Shown in pieces: positions 8,645-17,038 of a stretch of 64,000 nucleotides of DNA (the stretch's first letter is position 1; each line of letters begins with the position of its first letter). The stretch spans positions 1-64,000 of the forward strand of contig JBKBIT010000008.1 in NCBI GenBank assembly GCA_046297455.1, read 5' to 3'. The notes under the pieces were generated by a model, which made no database searches, was not told where the DNA came from, and worked only from the letters and a program-made list of their open reading frames with translations. This DNA comes from ZYF759 sp046297455. Its GTDB lineage: Bacteria; Pseudomonadota; Alphaproteobacteria; Rhizobiales; Rhizobiaceae. The translations under genes and the position numbers were made by a program.

Positions 8645-9561
8645 GTCTGCCTCGGGTCGAGCCGGCGCATCCAGGCCTGCAGGAGCGCGTTCATGAGCAG
8701 CATCCAGGCCGCAATGACCATCACATAGGCAAGCAGCACGTGGTAGTCGCGCGCCGAAATGCTCTGGACTAGAAACTGGCTCACACCAGGCAGGCCGAAC
8801 AGCACTTCCAGCGTGGCGGTGGATCCGATGACCCAGCCGGCTTCCGAGCGCACGGCGGCGATCAGCGCGTAGAAGGCGCTGGTGTGGCAATGGTTCCAGA
8901 GCGCCTGGCGATGGGAAAGGCCCTTGGCCAGCGCGGTGCGGAAATAGGGCTTGGTCGCCTGTTCCAGCATGTCGCGGCGATAGACCCGCGACAGGACGCC
9001 GACCGAATGAAGCGCGATGATGGCGATGGCGATGACGACGATGGTGGGGCCGCCCGAAAACGGCCGGACCCATTGCAGGTGGACGCCAAGCAGCCAGATA
9101 GCCACCAGCCCGACCCAGAAGGCGGGCACTGCCTGGACGGAGACCGCAACCAGCCGGCTGACGCGGTCGGCCACGCCGCCCGGCCGGGCGGCGGCGGCAA
9201 AGCCGAGCGGCACGGCAAGCACGATGGCCAGGGCCAGCCCGGCGAGCCCCATGCCGACCGAGAGCGGCAGGCGGCGCATGAATTCGGCAAGCACCGGCTC
9301 GCCGGTGCGAAACGAGATGCCCCAATCGCCCGACACGAAACCCGACAGCCAGATCAGGTAGCGTTCGACAAGCGGGCGATCGAGGCCCCAACCGGCACGA
9401 AGGGCAGTGACCGTCTCCTCCGTCGGAGCGAGGTTCCAGGCGCGGATCGCGATCATGACCGGATCGGCCGGCATGAACACGATCAGCGCAAACGCGATGG
9501 CGGAGACCGCCAGCAGGCTGGCGACGGCGCGCAGGACGCCCGAAATCGCCAGCCTCAGCAT
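8641..9561 (-). CDS. ABC transporter permease, peptide/nickel (DppB/NikB) type
   Basis: The 306-residue B-type permease partner: an N-terminal transmembrane helix, a periplasmic segment with GWGLDRPLVERYLIWLSGFVSGDWG and SFRTGEPV, then the membrane core with the cytoplasmic coupling loop LAKGLSHRQALWNHC. These are the usual DppB/NikB landmarks and length. It begins 3 nt after the stop of the substrate-binding protein gene. With that gene and the C-type permease it forms a three-gene importer without an ATPase. Confidence 0.9.
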   Translation of the reverse strand: MLRLAISGVLRAVASLLAVSAIAFALIVFMPADPVMIAIRAWNLAPTEETVTALRAGWGLDRPLVERYLIWLSGFVSGDWGISFRTGEPVLAEFMRRLPLSVGMGLAGLALAIVLAVPLGFAAAARPGGVADRVSRLVAVSVQAVPAFWVGLVAIWLLGVHLQWVRPFSGGPTIVVIAIAIIALHSVGVLSRVYRRDMLEQATKPYFRTALAKGLSHRQALWNHCHTSAFYALIAAVRSEAGWVIGSTATLEVLFGLPGVSQFLVQSISARDYHVLLAYVMVIAAWMLLMNALLQAWMRRLDPRQT

Positions 9562-9564
9562 GCG

Positions 9565-11061
9565 CTAGCGCACCTCGCCGATATCTGCGCGCAGCACGTG
9601 GTAGTCGGACCCCCAGGGCTGGTAGTCGGCCAGGCGCTCGGAAACGCCGACATGCCAGGAAGGCGACACCAGATAGGAAACCGGCACGGTCTCGAAGAGA
9701 TGTTCCTGCGCATCCAGCGCCAGTTCGCCGCGCAGTTCAGCGTCACCCGAGGCGACCAGCCGGTCGAGGATGGCATCGAATGAAGGGTCGGCGTAGCGGC
9801 TGTGGTTCATGGCGCCGCCGGTACGCAGCATCGAGGTGAAGTAGAAGGCGGGATCGCCCGAGGGCGCGGTGTGCTGGGCCCAGAGGAAGATGTCGAAATT
9901 GCCTTCCGCGGCCGCGTCGCTGACGTTCTCGACGATCTGGGTATCGATTTCGATGCCGAGCGCGGCAAGCTGGGCGCGCACCACCGGCAGCATGGTCACG
10001 AGATCCGGACGCTGCGGATAGGCAAGCACGCGCAGCGAAAGCCGCTCGCCGTCCTTTTCCAGCATGTTGCCGGGACCCTTCTCCCAGCCGGCCTCGGCGA
10101 GAAGCGCCGAAGCCGCCTCGACATCGGTCGAGAGGGGTTCGCGCGGGGCGAAGGGGAAATAGGGCGCAAAGGCACCCGTCGCCGGCGTGCCGCCATTGAT
10201 GGCGGCCACCAGCTGCTCGCGGTCGATGGCCAGATCGATGGCCTGGCGCACCGCCACATCGCCAAGATGCGGGCGCTCGGTGTTGAGGATCGCCATGTAC
10301 TGATAGGCGACGGTGAAGGACTTCACGTCGAGGCCCGGCTGGGAAGCCAGGCGCGGCGCCATCTCGGACGGCAGGCCGAAAGCGAGGTCGAGTTCGCCCG
10401 CCTCGAAGGCGAGCGCCATCGTCTGGGCGTCGCCGAAGCGGCGCAGCGTGACGTCGGAGCGGGAATCGGCACCCTCGAAATGCGGGTTGGCGACCAGCTC
10501 GATGCGGTCGTCGGGACGGAACTCGCCGACCGCATAGGGACCGGTGAAGACCGCCTCGCCGTCATCGTCCAGCGTGTAGGCGATCAGCGGCCATTCCGCG
10601 AACAACGCCTCGATGAAGGCCACCGGACGCTCGGTGACGACTTCCAGCGTCAACTCGTCGGCGGCGGAGAATGCGAGCATGCCGCCGGTCGAGCGTGCGG
10701 TGGCGTTGTGCTCGAACGTATTGGCGAAGCCGGCGGCAAGCGCTTCGGCCGTGACCGGCGAACCGTCGGAGAAATGGCGGCCGGCGCGCAGCGCGACACG
10801 CCAGGTCAGATCGTCGATGCGCTCCGCAGTTTCGGCAAGCTCGGGCACGAGCCGGCCTTCGGCATCGACCATGAACAGCTTTTCGCCGATGCCGTGGCTG
10901 ACCAGCGCCCAGCCATTGGAACCGCGCGCCGGATCGACGCCACTGGTGATGAAGGTGGCGCCGGCCTGGATCGGCTGGTCGGCGAGCGCCAGCGCCGGGG
11001 CGGTGGCGGCAAGGCCGGCGGCGAGAAGCCCGGCCAGGATCGATTTGCGCAGTTCAAGCAT
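9565..11061 (-). CDS. ABC transporter substrate-binding protein, peptide/nickel family (SBP_bac_5)
   Basis: A 498-residue periplasmic binding protein. The first about 29 residues are a typical Sec signal (basic MLELRKS, hydrophobic core, ALALA cleavage region). The mature part has family landmarks: GEKLFMVDAEGRLVPELAE, LRAGRHFSDGSPVTAEAL, ILNTERPHLGDVAVRQAIDLAIDREQL, and RYADPSFDAILDRL. The start at 11061 overlaps the end of the CbiX-like gene by 8 nt. Together with that gene and the riboswitch it points to uptake of cobalt or a corrin-related ligand, although NikA-like binding residues cannot be judged from sequence alone. Confidence 0.9.
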   Translation of the reverse strand: MLELRKSILAGLLAAGLAATAPALALADQPIQAGATFITSGVDPARGSNGWALVSHGIGEKLFMVDAEGRLVPELAETAERIDDLTWRVALRAGRHFSDGSPVTAEALAAGFANTFEHNATARSTGGMLAFSAADELTLEVVTERPVAFIEALFAEWPLIAYTLDDDGEAVFTGPYAVGEFRPDDRIELVANPHFEGADSRSDVTLRRFGDAQTMALAFEAGELDLAFGLPSEMAPRLASQPGLDVKSFTVAYQYMAILNTERPHLGDVAVRQAIDLAIDREQLVAAINGGTPATGAFAPYFPFAPREPLSTDVEAASALLAEAGWEKGPGNMLEKDGERLSLRVLAYPQRPDLVTMLPVVRAQLAALGIEIDTQIVENVSDAAAEGNFDIFLWAQHTAPSGDPAFYFTSMLRTGGAMNHSRYADPSFDAILDRLVASGDAELRGELALDAQEHLFETVPVSYLVSPSWHVGVSERLADYQPWGSDYHVLRADIGEVR

Positions 11062-11896
11062 ATGTGTCGTCCTCGATATTTGCGGTTCGGGTGGCGTCCG
11101 CTGTGCTGTCGCGCAGCCTCTGCTTCCTGCCGGTTGGGTGATAGGCGAGTTCCGCCACCGGGGTGCCGGCGACGAGATGTTCTTCGACGATGCGGTCGAT
11201 GTCGGTTTCGCTGACGCCGCCATACCAGGTGGCTTCCGGAAAGACCTGCACGACAGGCGCCAGCGAACAGGGGCCGAGGCAGGTCGTCTTGGCGGTCATG
11301 ACGCCATCGCCGGTAACGCGCAGCTTGCGCCTTTCCTGACAGTTGCGCAGATGACCCCAGATGGCGTCGGCGCCGGCCATCAGGCAGGCCCTGCCGGCGC
11401 AGACCAGCACGCGCCGCTTCTGTGCGGGCACCAGCGAGCCCTCGACCTTGATCGGCGCCTCGGGCGCAGGCACCTCCTCGACGTCCATCTCGGTCAGGAG
11501 CGACTGGAGGAGGCCGTCGAGCCTAGGGCTTGCGGCAGGGTCGGCGGCGATGGACAGGCGCGGCCAGGGGCCGGCGATCTCGCCCTGCCAACGGCGCAAG
11601 GTACGGGTAAGCCAGGCGCAGAAGCCGGGCTCGACCGGCAGCATCAACGGCAGGAGGACGATCTCGCCGACACCCTCGTCCTTCAGCGCGACCAGCCTTT
11701 CCAGCAAGGAAGGCGTGCCCTGTTCGACAAAGGCGAATTCGGCCCGGCCGATGCCGGGAAGCGCGGCGGCGCGGGCGGCAAGCTCGGCCATCTCGCGGTG
11801 CGGGGCGGCGGCAAAGGCCGAACGCGCGACAAGCAGCGCGACGCGGCCGCAATCCGTCTTATCCTGTCGCAAGGGGGTGCCGTTCGCGCCCTTCAT
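11054..11896 (-). CDS. CbiX-like domain fused to a thioredoxin-fold 2Fe-2S ferredoxin
   Basis: First gene after the cobalamin riboswitch, 280 residues. Residues about 17-135 follow the CbiX/SirB chelatase pattern (LLV..., EQGTPSLLERL, GVGEIVLLPLMLP). However, the usual chelatase HG after the first strand reads AR (residues 24-25), and the second active-site His region reads LPVEPGFC. Residues about 160-245 form a thioredoxin-like ferredoxin with Cys 166, 171, 186, 206 and 210 (VCAGRAC, CLGPC). In intact members such proteins insert cobalt into sirohydrochlorin. Here chelation by the N-domain looks doubtful, so a metal-handling or redox role is possible. A strong AGGAGAGG precedes the ATG. Confidence 0.8.
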   Translation of the reverse strand: MKGANGTPLRQDKTDCGRVALLVARSAFAAAPHREMAELAARAAALPGIGRAEFAFVEQGTPSLLERLVALKDEGVGEIVLLPLMLPVEPGFCAWLTRTLRRWQGEIAGPWPRLSIAADPAASPRLDGLLQSLLTEMDVEEVPAPEAPIKVEGSLVPAQKRRVLVCAGRACLMAGADAIWGHLRNCQERRKLRVTGDGVMTAKTTCLGPCSLAPVVQVFPEATWYGGVSETDIDRIVEEHLVAGTPVAELAYHPTGRKQRLRDSTADATRTANIEDDTYA

Positions 11897-12014
11897 GCCA
11901 GCCTCTCCTTTGTGTGGATGGGAGAAGCAGGAACGACGTTGCGGAACTGGCCTGTTGTGGCGACCGTTCCCGGCAGGGGTGCGCGTCCCCGTGGTACACC
12001 CCGCCCACGGACAA

Positions 12015-12185
12015 CTATCTGGTCAGGCAGGTCTCCTGGCTCGCGGGTCGTTGCTTCCTTGCCCGTCTTCCCGGCTACGAGATGCCAGTGACGCGATCGG
12101 CAAAGCGGCTCGCCGCTTACAGTTGCGGGGCAGCTCCGGAATTCCCCTTTGCCAGGGGGCACCGGATTCCCTCTTAGCTTCCACC
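12015..12185 (-). promoter_or_regulatory. Cobalamin (AdoCbl) riboswitch
   Basis: Read on the minus strand, the leader has the class landmarks in order: AAGAGGGAATCCGGTGCC, then CTGCCCCGCAACTGTAAGCGG, CCGGGAAGAC, and the B12 box GCCAGGAGACCTGCC (12026-12040). It lies about 120 nt upstream of the CbiX-like gene. The B12 box is followed by a GGCAGGGGTG/CACCCCGCC hairpin (11972-12005) that could be the expression platform. High adenosylcobalamin should turn the CbiX-ferredoxin/ABC importer operon off. Confidence 0.95.
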
Positions 12186-12331
12186 GCGGCAGGCGCCGAA
12201 GCGGAAGAACCATGACGAGGGGCACCGTCGGCAATACCAGCGAGCGTGTCAATCGGTTTCAGACCTGTCCAACGGAGAGTTGCATCGCGACCGCCAGACA
12301 CTGCTGCTCGGCCTCGGTCGAGATTGCCTAT

Positions 12332-12348
12332 ATGTAATGTTATTACAT
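12332..12348. promoter_or_regulatory. Palindrome ATGTAAT-GTT-ATTACAT in a divergent promoter region
   Basis: A perfect 7-nt inverted repeat in AT-rich sequence between the riboswitch operon and the M29 aminopeptidase gene. It is 105 nt from the aminopeptidase ATG and about 155 nt upstream of the riboswitch, so it could serve either side. The GTAATGTTAT core is reminiscent of Zur/Fur-type metal regulator sites, but that is only a resemblance. The rest of 12186-12452 shows nothing else that I recognise. Confidence 0.4.
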
Positions 12349-12452
12349 GTCAATTGGCATCCGAGTGACGCCGGGCGGAAACCGCCATTGACCCCCGACA
12401 GGCGGCTGCCTAGGTTCCGGCAAACACGAACTCCAGCCGACCGGGACCCGAC

Positions 12453-13709
12453 ATGAACCTGCAGACCCCCATCGCCGTGCAGCCCATCGACGAAGCCAGG
12501 CTCGACCGCCTGGCCGAAGTGGCCGTCAAGGTTGGCCTGCGGCTGCAGCCCGGCCAGGACCTGCTGCTGACGGCGCCGGTGGAGGCGCTGCCGCTGGTGC
12601 GCCGGATCGCCGAACATGCCTACAAGGCCGGTGCCGGCGTGGTCACGCCGTTCTTCTCCGATCCGGAGATCACGCTGGCGCGCTTCCGCCACGCGCCGGA
12701 TGCGAGCTTCGACCGTGCGCCGGCCTGGCTCTATGACGGCATGGGCAAGGCCTTCGACGAGAACACGGCCAGGCTTGCCATTGTCGGCGACGACCCGATG
12801 CTGCTTGCCGAGGAAGATGCAGAAAAGGTTGGCCGTGCCAACAAGGCCAACTCCATCGCCTATACCCCGGCACGCGAGCGCATCACCGGCTTCGACATCA
12901 ACTGGAACATCATTGCCTGGCCGGGCACGGCATGGGCAAGGCGGGTCTTTCCCGACCTGCCGGTGGACGAGGCCGTGGCGCGGCTGGCCGATGCGATCTT
13001 CGCGGCCTCGCGCGTCGACGCGGACGACGCGGTGGCGCGCTGGGAAGCGCACAACGCGGTGCTCAGAGAGCGCTCCGACTGGCTCAACGGCCAGAACTTC
13101 CACGCCCTGCACTTCACCGCGCCGGGCACCGACCTGACCGTGGGGCTGGCCGACGGGCATGAATGGATGGGCGGCGCCTCGACGGCCAAGAACGGGATCA
13201 CCTGCAATCCCAATATCCCGACCGAGGAGGTGTTCACCACACCGCATGCGGTGCGGGTGGAAGGACATGTCTCCTCCACCAAGCCGCTGTCGCACCAGGG
13301 CAGCCTGATCGACAATATCCGCGTGCGCTTCGAGGGCGGGCGGATCGTCGAGGCGAAGGCATCGCGCGGCGAAAAGGTGCTGGAGAAGCTGCTCGATTCC
13401 GACCAGGGTGCGCGGCGGCTGGGCGAGGTCGCACTGGTGCCGCACGGCTCGCCGATCTCGCAGAGCGGGCTCCTGTTCTACAACACGCTGTTCGACGAGA
13501 ACGCCGCCTGCCACATCGCGCTCGGCCAGTGCTATGCCAAATGCTTCAAGGATGGCGGGTCGCTGACGCGCGAACAGATCGCCGAGCGCGGCGGCAATGA
13601 GAGCGTCATCCATGTCGACTGGATGATCGGCTCGAACGAGATGGACATAGACGGCGTGCACGAGGATGGCAGCCGCGTGCCGGTCTTCCGCAAGGGCGAA
13701 TGGGCCTGA
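12453..13709 (+). CDS. M29-family metallo-aminopeptidase
   Basis: A 418-residue cytosolic aminopeptidase of the thermophilic-aminopeptidase/AmpS type, which uses two divalent metals to remove N-terminal residues. Metal-ligand regions are visible: NIPTEEVFTTP, the VEGHVSSTKPL strand, GEVALVPHGSPI, FYNTLFDENAACHIALG and HVDWMIGSNEMDIDG. Length matches the family (about 410). The gene is alone between the divergent B12-regulated operon and convergent hpaR. Natural substrates are not indicated by the neighbours. Confidence 0.92.
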   Translation: MNLQTPIAVQPIDEARLDRLAEVAVKVGLRLQPGQDLLLTAPVEALPLVRRIAEHAYKAGAGVVTPFFSDPEITLARFRHAPDASFDRAPAWLYDGMGKAFDENTARLAIVGDDPMLLAEEDAEKVGRANKANSIAYTPARERITGFDINWNIIAWPGTAWARRVFPDLPVDEAVARLADAIFAASRVDADDAVARWEAHNAVLRERSDWLNGQNFHALHFTAPGTDLTVGLADGHEWMGGASTAKNGITCNPNIPTEEVFTTPHAVRVEGHVSSTKPLSHQGSLIDNIRVRFEGGRIVEAKASRGEKVLEKLLDSDQGARRLGEVALVPHGSPISQSGLLFYNTLFDENAACHIALGQCYAKCFKDGGSLTREQIAERGGNESVIHVDWMIGSNEMDIDGVHEDGSRVPVFRKGEWA

Positions 13710-13719
13710 GCCCGCAGCC

Positions 13720-14274
13720 TCACTCCACCGGGTCGTTGCGCGGCCGGCCGCGTCGCCGGACATTGATGAGGTCGAGGACCTCGTCGTCCAGCCTGACGCC
13801 GGAATAATCCTCCGCAGGCAGTGCGTCGAGCGCCACAGCCAGTTCCTTCAGGAGCGCGTGCAACTCCTCCATGCGCTCCTTGCCGAAGGTTTCGGTGATG
13901 CGCGCATAGGTCGTTTCGGAAAAGGGCGCGACGGCGTCGATCAGCACCAGCCCCTTGTCGCTGATGGAAATGAGCGAACGGCGCATGTCGGATTCGGGAT
14001 GCCGCCGCACGATCAGTCCGCGCTCTTCCAGGTCGCGCAGGATGCGCGACAGCGAAGGCGCCAGAAGGCAGCTGGCACGCGCGAGATCGAGCACCTCCAC
14101 CTCATGAACGGAGGACAGTGCGCGCAGAACGCGCCATTGCTGTTCGGTGAGGTTGAACAGGTTGAGAGACGGGCGGAACCGGTTCATCACCGCTTCGCGC
14201 GCCACCAGAAGCGCCATCGGCAAGGACCGCGAAAAGCTGCGGAGCTTCACATTTGCGGGACGGTTGCCGGACAT
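13720..14274 (-). CDS. hpaR: MarR-family repressor of homoprotocatechuate catabolism
   Basis: A winged-helix protein of 184 residues. The region around FNLTEQQWRVLRAL-SSVHEVEVLDLARAS-APSLSRILRDLEERGLIVRR is the MarR DNA-binding core, followed by the RRSLISISDKG wing. The N-terminal SLPMALLVAREAVMNRFRP is characteristic of HpaR proteins. ATG 14274 was chosen because GTGAGG precedes it; the longer open frame overlaps hpaH. It is the last gene of the hpa operon, 7 nt after hpaH, and likely represses that operon until a pathway aromatic binds. Confidence 0.9.
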   Translation of the reverse strand: MSGNRPANVKLRSFSRSLPMALLVAREAVMNRFRPSLNLFNLTEQQWRVLRALSSVHEVEVLDLARASCLLAPSLSRILRDLEERGLIVRRHPESDMRRSLISISDKGLVLIDAVAPFSETTYARITETFGKERMEELHALLKELAVALDALPAEDYSGVRLDDEVLDLINVRRRGRPRNDPVE

Positions 14275-14281
14275 GGGCGCC

Positions 14282-15079
14282 TCACCCGAAATGGCAACTG
14301 ACGGTGCCATGCGGACCGAAATCCGCCACGATGCTGTCGCCCGGCCGCGCCTCGACGGGGCGGATGAAGGAGCCGGACAGGACCACCTCGCCGGCACGGA
14401 TGAAATCGCCGTACTCCGCCAGACGGCGCGCCAGCCATACGATGCCGCGCGCGGGGTGATCAAGCACGCCGCCGCCGAGCCCGGTTTCCTCGACCTCGCC
14501 ATTCTTCATGACGAGCGCGCCGACCCAGCGCAGATCGACGGCGCGCGGGGCGATCTTCTCCCCGCCCAGCACCACGCCGGCATTGGCCGCGTTGTCGGCG
14601 ATCGTGTCGCAGACATTGCGGGTCCTGCCGGTCTGCGGATCGGCGCGCAGGATGCGGGTGTCGAGGATTTCGAGCGAAGGCTGCACATAGTCCGTGGCAT
14701 CGAGCACGTCGTCTTCCGACACTTCGCCCTTGAGATCGGACTTCATAACGAAGGCGATCTCGGCCTCGATGCGCGGCTGGATGAACCGGCCGGGCGGGAC
14801 CGTGGCGCCGTCCTCGAACCACATGTCGTCCAGCAAGATGCCGGAATCGGGAATGTCGATCGAAAGCGCGGCCTGCATCGCCTTCGAGGTGAGCCCGATC
14901 TTGCGACCGATGACGCGGCGTCCGTCTCCCAGCTTGCGCTCAACCCAGGCCGCCTGCACTGCATAGGCATCGTCCATGCTCATGCCGGGATTGGCCAGCG
15001 ACAAAAGGCCGATCTGGGTTCGGCTGCGTTCCGCCCGGTCGAGTGCCTCGGCGGCGGCGGCAATGCTTTCCGGCGTCAT
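14282..15079 (-). CDS. hpaH: 2-oxo-hept-4-ene-1,7-dioate hydratase
   Basis: Adds water to 2-oxohept-4-ene-1,7-dioate in the homoprotocatechuate meta-cleavage route, giving the 4-hydroxy-2-oxo acid that an HpaI aldolase would cleave. The 265-residue protein belongs to the MhpD/HpaH branch of the fumarylacetoacetate-hydrolase fold: GRKIGLTSKAMQ, RIEAEIAFVMKSDL with the metal-binding Glu residues, PSLEILDTRI, NAANAGVVLGG and VVLSGSFIRP. The ATG overlaps the hpaG stop by 4 nt. No hpaI is present in the window. Confidence 0.92.
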   Translation of the reverse strand: MTPESIAAAAEALDRAERSRTQIGLLSLANPGMSMDDAYAVQAAWVERKLGDGRRVIGRKIGLTSKAMQAALSIDIPDSGILLDDMWFEDGATVPPGRFIQPRIEAEIAFVMKSDLKGEVSEDDVLDATDYVQPSLEILDTRILRADPQTGRTRNVCDTIADNAANAGVVLGGEKIAPRAVDLRWVGALVMKNGEVEETGLGGGVLDHPARGIVWLARRLAEYGDFIRAGEVVLSGSFIRPVEARPGDSIVADFGPHGTVSCHFG

Positions 15080-15954
15080 GGCGCCACCTCGTCGGCGACT
15101 TCATTGCGCAGCGTGCCGATGCCGTCGGCCTCGACCTCGACCACGTCACCGGGCTTCAGCCAGATCGGGGGATCGAAGCGCGCCCCGGCGCCTGTCGGCG
15201 TGCCGGTGAGGATGACATCGCCGGGCACCAGCGTGGTGAAGGTGGAGATATAGGCGATGATCTTTCGGAACGGGAAGATCATGCGGCTGGTGCGGTCCTG
15301 TTGCCGGACCTCGCCATTGACCCTTGAAACCAAACCGATATCGGCGATCTGAGCCTCGTCTTCGAAGGACACCAGCCACGGCCCCATCGAGCCCGACGCA
15401 TCGAAATTCTTGCCCTGCGTGACGTTGAACTTGGCGTGGCGCACCCAGTCGCGCACCGTGCCTTCGTTGGACAACGACAACGCCGCGATATGCGACAGCG
15501 CGTCGGCTTCCGCGATGTGACGCCCGCCTTTGCCGATGACGATGACGATCTCGCCCTCGTAATCGAGCTGCGGCGACACGGTCGGGCGCAGGATCGGCCG
15601 CTCGTGGCCGACGAAGGAGCGCGGGAAACGGACGAAGAGCGACGGGTTCTTCGGCGCTTCCTGCCCGTCCTTGTATTCCTCGTTGCGGTCCGGGTAGTTG
15701 ACCCCGACGCACAATATCTTCTCTGGCGCAGGCAGCGGTATCTCCCACGCAACGTCGGCAAAGGAGAAGTCCGTTTCCTCACCCGCACAGGCATCCGCGA
15801 CCCGCATCAGCGCATCCGATTCGATCACTTCGCGCAGGGTCGGCCAGCGCTCGTGATACCGCGAATAGAGGTCGATCAGCCCCTTGTCCGTGACCAGCCC
15901 GTAATGGGCACGGCCATTGGCTGAAAAGGCGGCAAGCCGCGGACGCTGCGTCAC
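15076..15954 (-). CDS. hpaG: Fumarylacetoacetate-hydrolase-family enzyme of the hpa pathway (isomerase/decarboxylase HpaG type)
   Basis: A 292-residue member of the FAH fold, with KILCVGVNYPDRNEE, LDYEGEIVIVIGKGGRHI (metal-binding Glu residues), the FDASGSMGPWLVS segment and GDVILTGTPTGAGARFDPP. By position between hpaD and hpaH it should decarboxylate 5-oxopent-3-ene-1,2,5-tricarboxylate. It is a single-domain protein, whereas enterobacterial HpaG is a two-domain fusion, so the exact split of steps with hpaF is inferred. It is coupled to hpaH by a 4-nt overlap. Confidence 0.85.
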   Translation of the reverse strand: MTQRPRLAAFSANGRAHYGLVTDKGLIDLYSRYHERWPTLREVIESDALMRVADACAGEETDFSFADVAWEIPLPAPEKILCVGVNYPDRNEEYKDGQEAPKNPSLFVRFPRSFVGHERPILRPTVSPQLDYEGEIVIVIGKGGRHIAEADALSHIAALSLSNEGTVRDWVRHAKFNVTQGKNFDASGSMGPWLVSFEDEAQIADIGLVSRVNGEVRQQDRTSRMIFPFRKIIAYISTFTTLVPGDVILTGTPTGAGARFDPPIWLKPGDVVEVEADGIGTLRNEVADEVAP

Positions 15955-15970
15955 AATCTCACTCCCGTCT

Positions 15971-16951
15971 TCATGGCGCCACGATGGGCTGCGCCTTGAG
16001 CAAGGCCTCTTTCACCTCCACGCCGGCAAACAGCGTGCCCTCCTCGAACCAGCTCCTGGGTGCAGGCGCGCCCCAGAGGGTCTGGCGCTGCGGGTCCTTC
16101 AAATCCCACTTGATCGGCTCCAGGTCCGGGTCCACCGTCAGATAATCCGAGCAGTAGATCTCCACCCGGTGGCCGTCGGGATCGCGCACATAGAGGAAGA
16201 AGGCGTTGGATATCCCGTGCCGGCCGGGGCCGCGTTCGATATTGGCAAGATAGCCGGTGGTCGACATCAGGTCGAGCAGGTCGATAATGGCAAGCGGCGT
16301 CGGCACCCAGAAGGCGACGTGATGCAGCCTCGGGCCGGTACCGTTGGTGAAGGCCATGTCGTGCACGCCGCCCTTGCGGTGCATCCAGGCCGCCCATAGC
16401 TTTTTCGTCTCCTCGTCCTCGGTGTACTCGGTGACCCTGAAGCCAAGCTCGTTGTAGAAGGCGACGGACGCATCGACATCGATCGAAAAGCAGTTGAAGT
16501 GATCGATGCGCAGCGGCCGCACCCCGCGATAGAGCTTGTATTGCTGGTGGATGGCCGGCAGCTTCTCCATCTCGCAGTAGAATTCCAGCGGCACGCCGAA
16601 CGGATCGCAGGTCCGCAGCGTGCGGCCCTGATGCGGGCGCTCGACCCACGAGACCGGGAGACCGCGCGCCGAAAAGAAGCCCCAGGCGCGGTCGAGATCG
16701 GCATTGGAATAGACCTTGAAGCCCAGGACCTGGGCGGCCGGCTCATCGCCCCTTGTCAAGACGATGCAATGGTGGCCGCGCTCCTCCAACCCGCGGAAGC
16801 ACAGGCGCTCGGAATCCTCATAGGTGACCTGAAAGCCCAGCGTGTCGGCATAGAAGGCGCGGCTGGCGGCCAGATCGCGCACGACCAGCTCGACATGCGA
16901 CAGCCGCACGATGTTGAATTCGGGATAGAGATTGGGAGCTGGTACGGGCAT
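15971..16951 (-). CDS. hpaD: 3,4-dihydroxyphenylacetate 2,3-dioxygenase
   Basis: Type I extradiol dioxygenase (glyoxalase/VOC fold) that opens the homoprotocatechuate ring to 5-carboxymethyl-2-hydroxymuconate semialdehyde. In the 326 residues, H151 (RIDHFN), H211 (LHHVAF) and E264 (HRVEI) fit the two-His-one-carboxylate metal triad, with the same spacing as characterised enzymes. The C-terminal lid WGAPAPRSWFEEG is typical. Metal is Mn or Fe in the family and cannot be decided here. It lies 16 nt before hpaG and 87 nt after hpaE. Confidence 0.95.
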   Translation of the reverse strand: MPVPAPNLYPEFNIVRLSHVELVVRDLAASRAFYADTLGFQVTYEDSERLCFRGLEERGHHCIVLTRGDEPAAQVLGFKVYSNADLDRAWGFFSARGLPVSWVERPHQGRTLRTCDPFGVPLEFYCEMEKLPAIHQQYKLYRGVRPLRIDHFNCFSIDVDASVAFYNELGFRVTEYTEDEETKKLWAAWMHRKGGVHDMAFTNGTGPRLHHVAFWVPTPLAIIDLLDLMSTTGYLANIERGPGRHGISNAFFLYVRDPDGHRVEIYCSDYLTVDPDLEPIKWDLKDPQRQTLWGAPAPRSWFEEGTLFAGVEVKEALLKAQPIVAP

Positions 16952-17038
16952 TCATTCCTCCAAAATGGGCGCCAGCGGCGTCCGATCATGCGGCACGGAA
17001 GACGATCCTCCTTGATTCCGCGCAAGAAAGGCCGGGCT

